NCBI GenBank assembly: GCA_963714205.1
Contig: CAVQNQ010000002.1
Coordinates: 1,240,001 to 1,304,000, forward strand
DNA from: CAVQNQ01 sp963714205
GTDB lineage: Bacteria; Acidobacteriota; Terriglobia; Bryobacterales; Bryobacteraceae
Direction of reading: 5' to 3'
Length of the DNA: 64,000 bases
In this document: positions 63,825-64,000 of the stretch, piece by piece
How positions within the stretch are numbered: the stretch's first letter is position 1
How the letters are laid out: the number at the start of each line of letters is the position of its first letter
Program-made: the position numbers and the translations under genes
Notes under the pieces: model-generated
What the model was told of the DNA's origin: nothing
What the model saw: only the letters and a program-made list of their open reading frames with translations
Database searches by the model: none

Positions 63825-64000
63825 TGAACTCACCTCTCAATTGTTGGAGCAAGTCGCCTGCTAATGTTGCGCATCGCACGGATTGGATCGTCATGCCGAA
63901 TGCCGGATCATGCCAAAGCACCTCGCGTGAAACGCCTGGGACCGGAGCACGCGCCGGCGGGCTATTTTCGCGGCGCAGAAGCTGATGAAAGCTTGCCTGT

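Noticed and set aside
63834..64000. Possible start of another gene at the right edge
   Set aside because: No frame with a ribosome site and protein-like composition is visible before the window ends.

Overview
The window looks like a chromosomal segment of a GC-rich soil Acidobacterium, probably of the Bryobacterales/Solibacterales type. This is inferred from an Oar-like TonB-dependent receptor with an N-terminal carboxypeptidase-regulatory domain, TolB-type propeller proteins (one with a winged-helix and membrane anchor), DUF309 and DUF4331 proteins, and numerous Tat- or Sec-exported sugar enzymes. No 16S gene is present, so the taxonomy is an inference.

Layout. 1-892: partial EamA permease. 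1087-10871: a plant-polysaccharide locus of receptor, LacI regulator, GH106-like rhamnosidase and GH28-like pectinase, with LacI-type operators inside the receptor promoter. 11033-14298: a deleted oxidoreductase, small genes (DUF309, two hypotheticals) and GC-rich repeats. 14299-21532: a nitric-oxide locus read leftwards (Crp/Fnr regulator, RIC/ScdA di-iron protein, quinol NO reductase, and a polyferredoxin split by an amber codon), plus a rightward cytochrome b/sulfite-oxidase fusion. 21533-28568: short gene remnants, a VOC/MarR divergent pair with operator-like palindromes, and long repeat blocks. 28569-34125: a run of decayed genes (disulfide oxidoreductase, isochorismatase, VOC protein, DUF4331) around an intact enoyl-CoA hydratase and SDR. 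35985-46085: a seven-gene Wsp-like chemosensory operon with overlapping start and stop codons; it ends in a hybrid kinase with four receiver domains and contains no diguanylate cyclase gene. 46393-47506: mobile-element debris (nuclease tail, 3' half of tRNA-Arg, internally deleted integrase). 47781-55937: propeller proteins, a frameshifted transporter, an ISL3 transposase remnant and a sigma/kinase/TolC graveyard. 56027-63824: an ABC exporter, two sugar/lactone-type propeller genes, a cytochrome c tail, Fe-type SOD, a Tat-exported amidohydrolase and small secreted proteins.

Two themes stand out. First, a dispersed GC-rich intergenic repeat family built from hairpin modules occurs at about a dozen sites, including a near-identical ~250-base pair 14 kb apart and a 90-base pair 23 kb apart. 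Second, an unusually large number of genes keep both ends but lack the middle, or carry single frameshifts or stops, and several of these abut the repeats. Either the genome is being actively eroded and rearranged, or part of the damage is consensus error; reads are needed to tell these apart for the single-base lesions.
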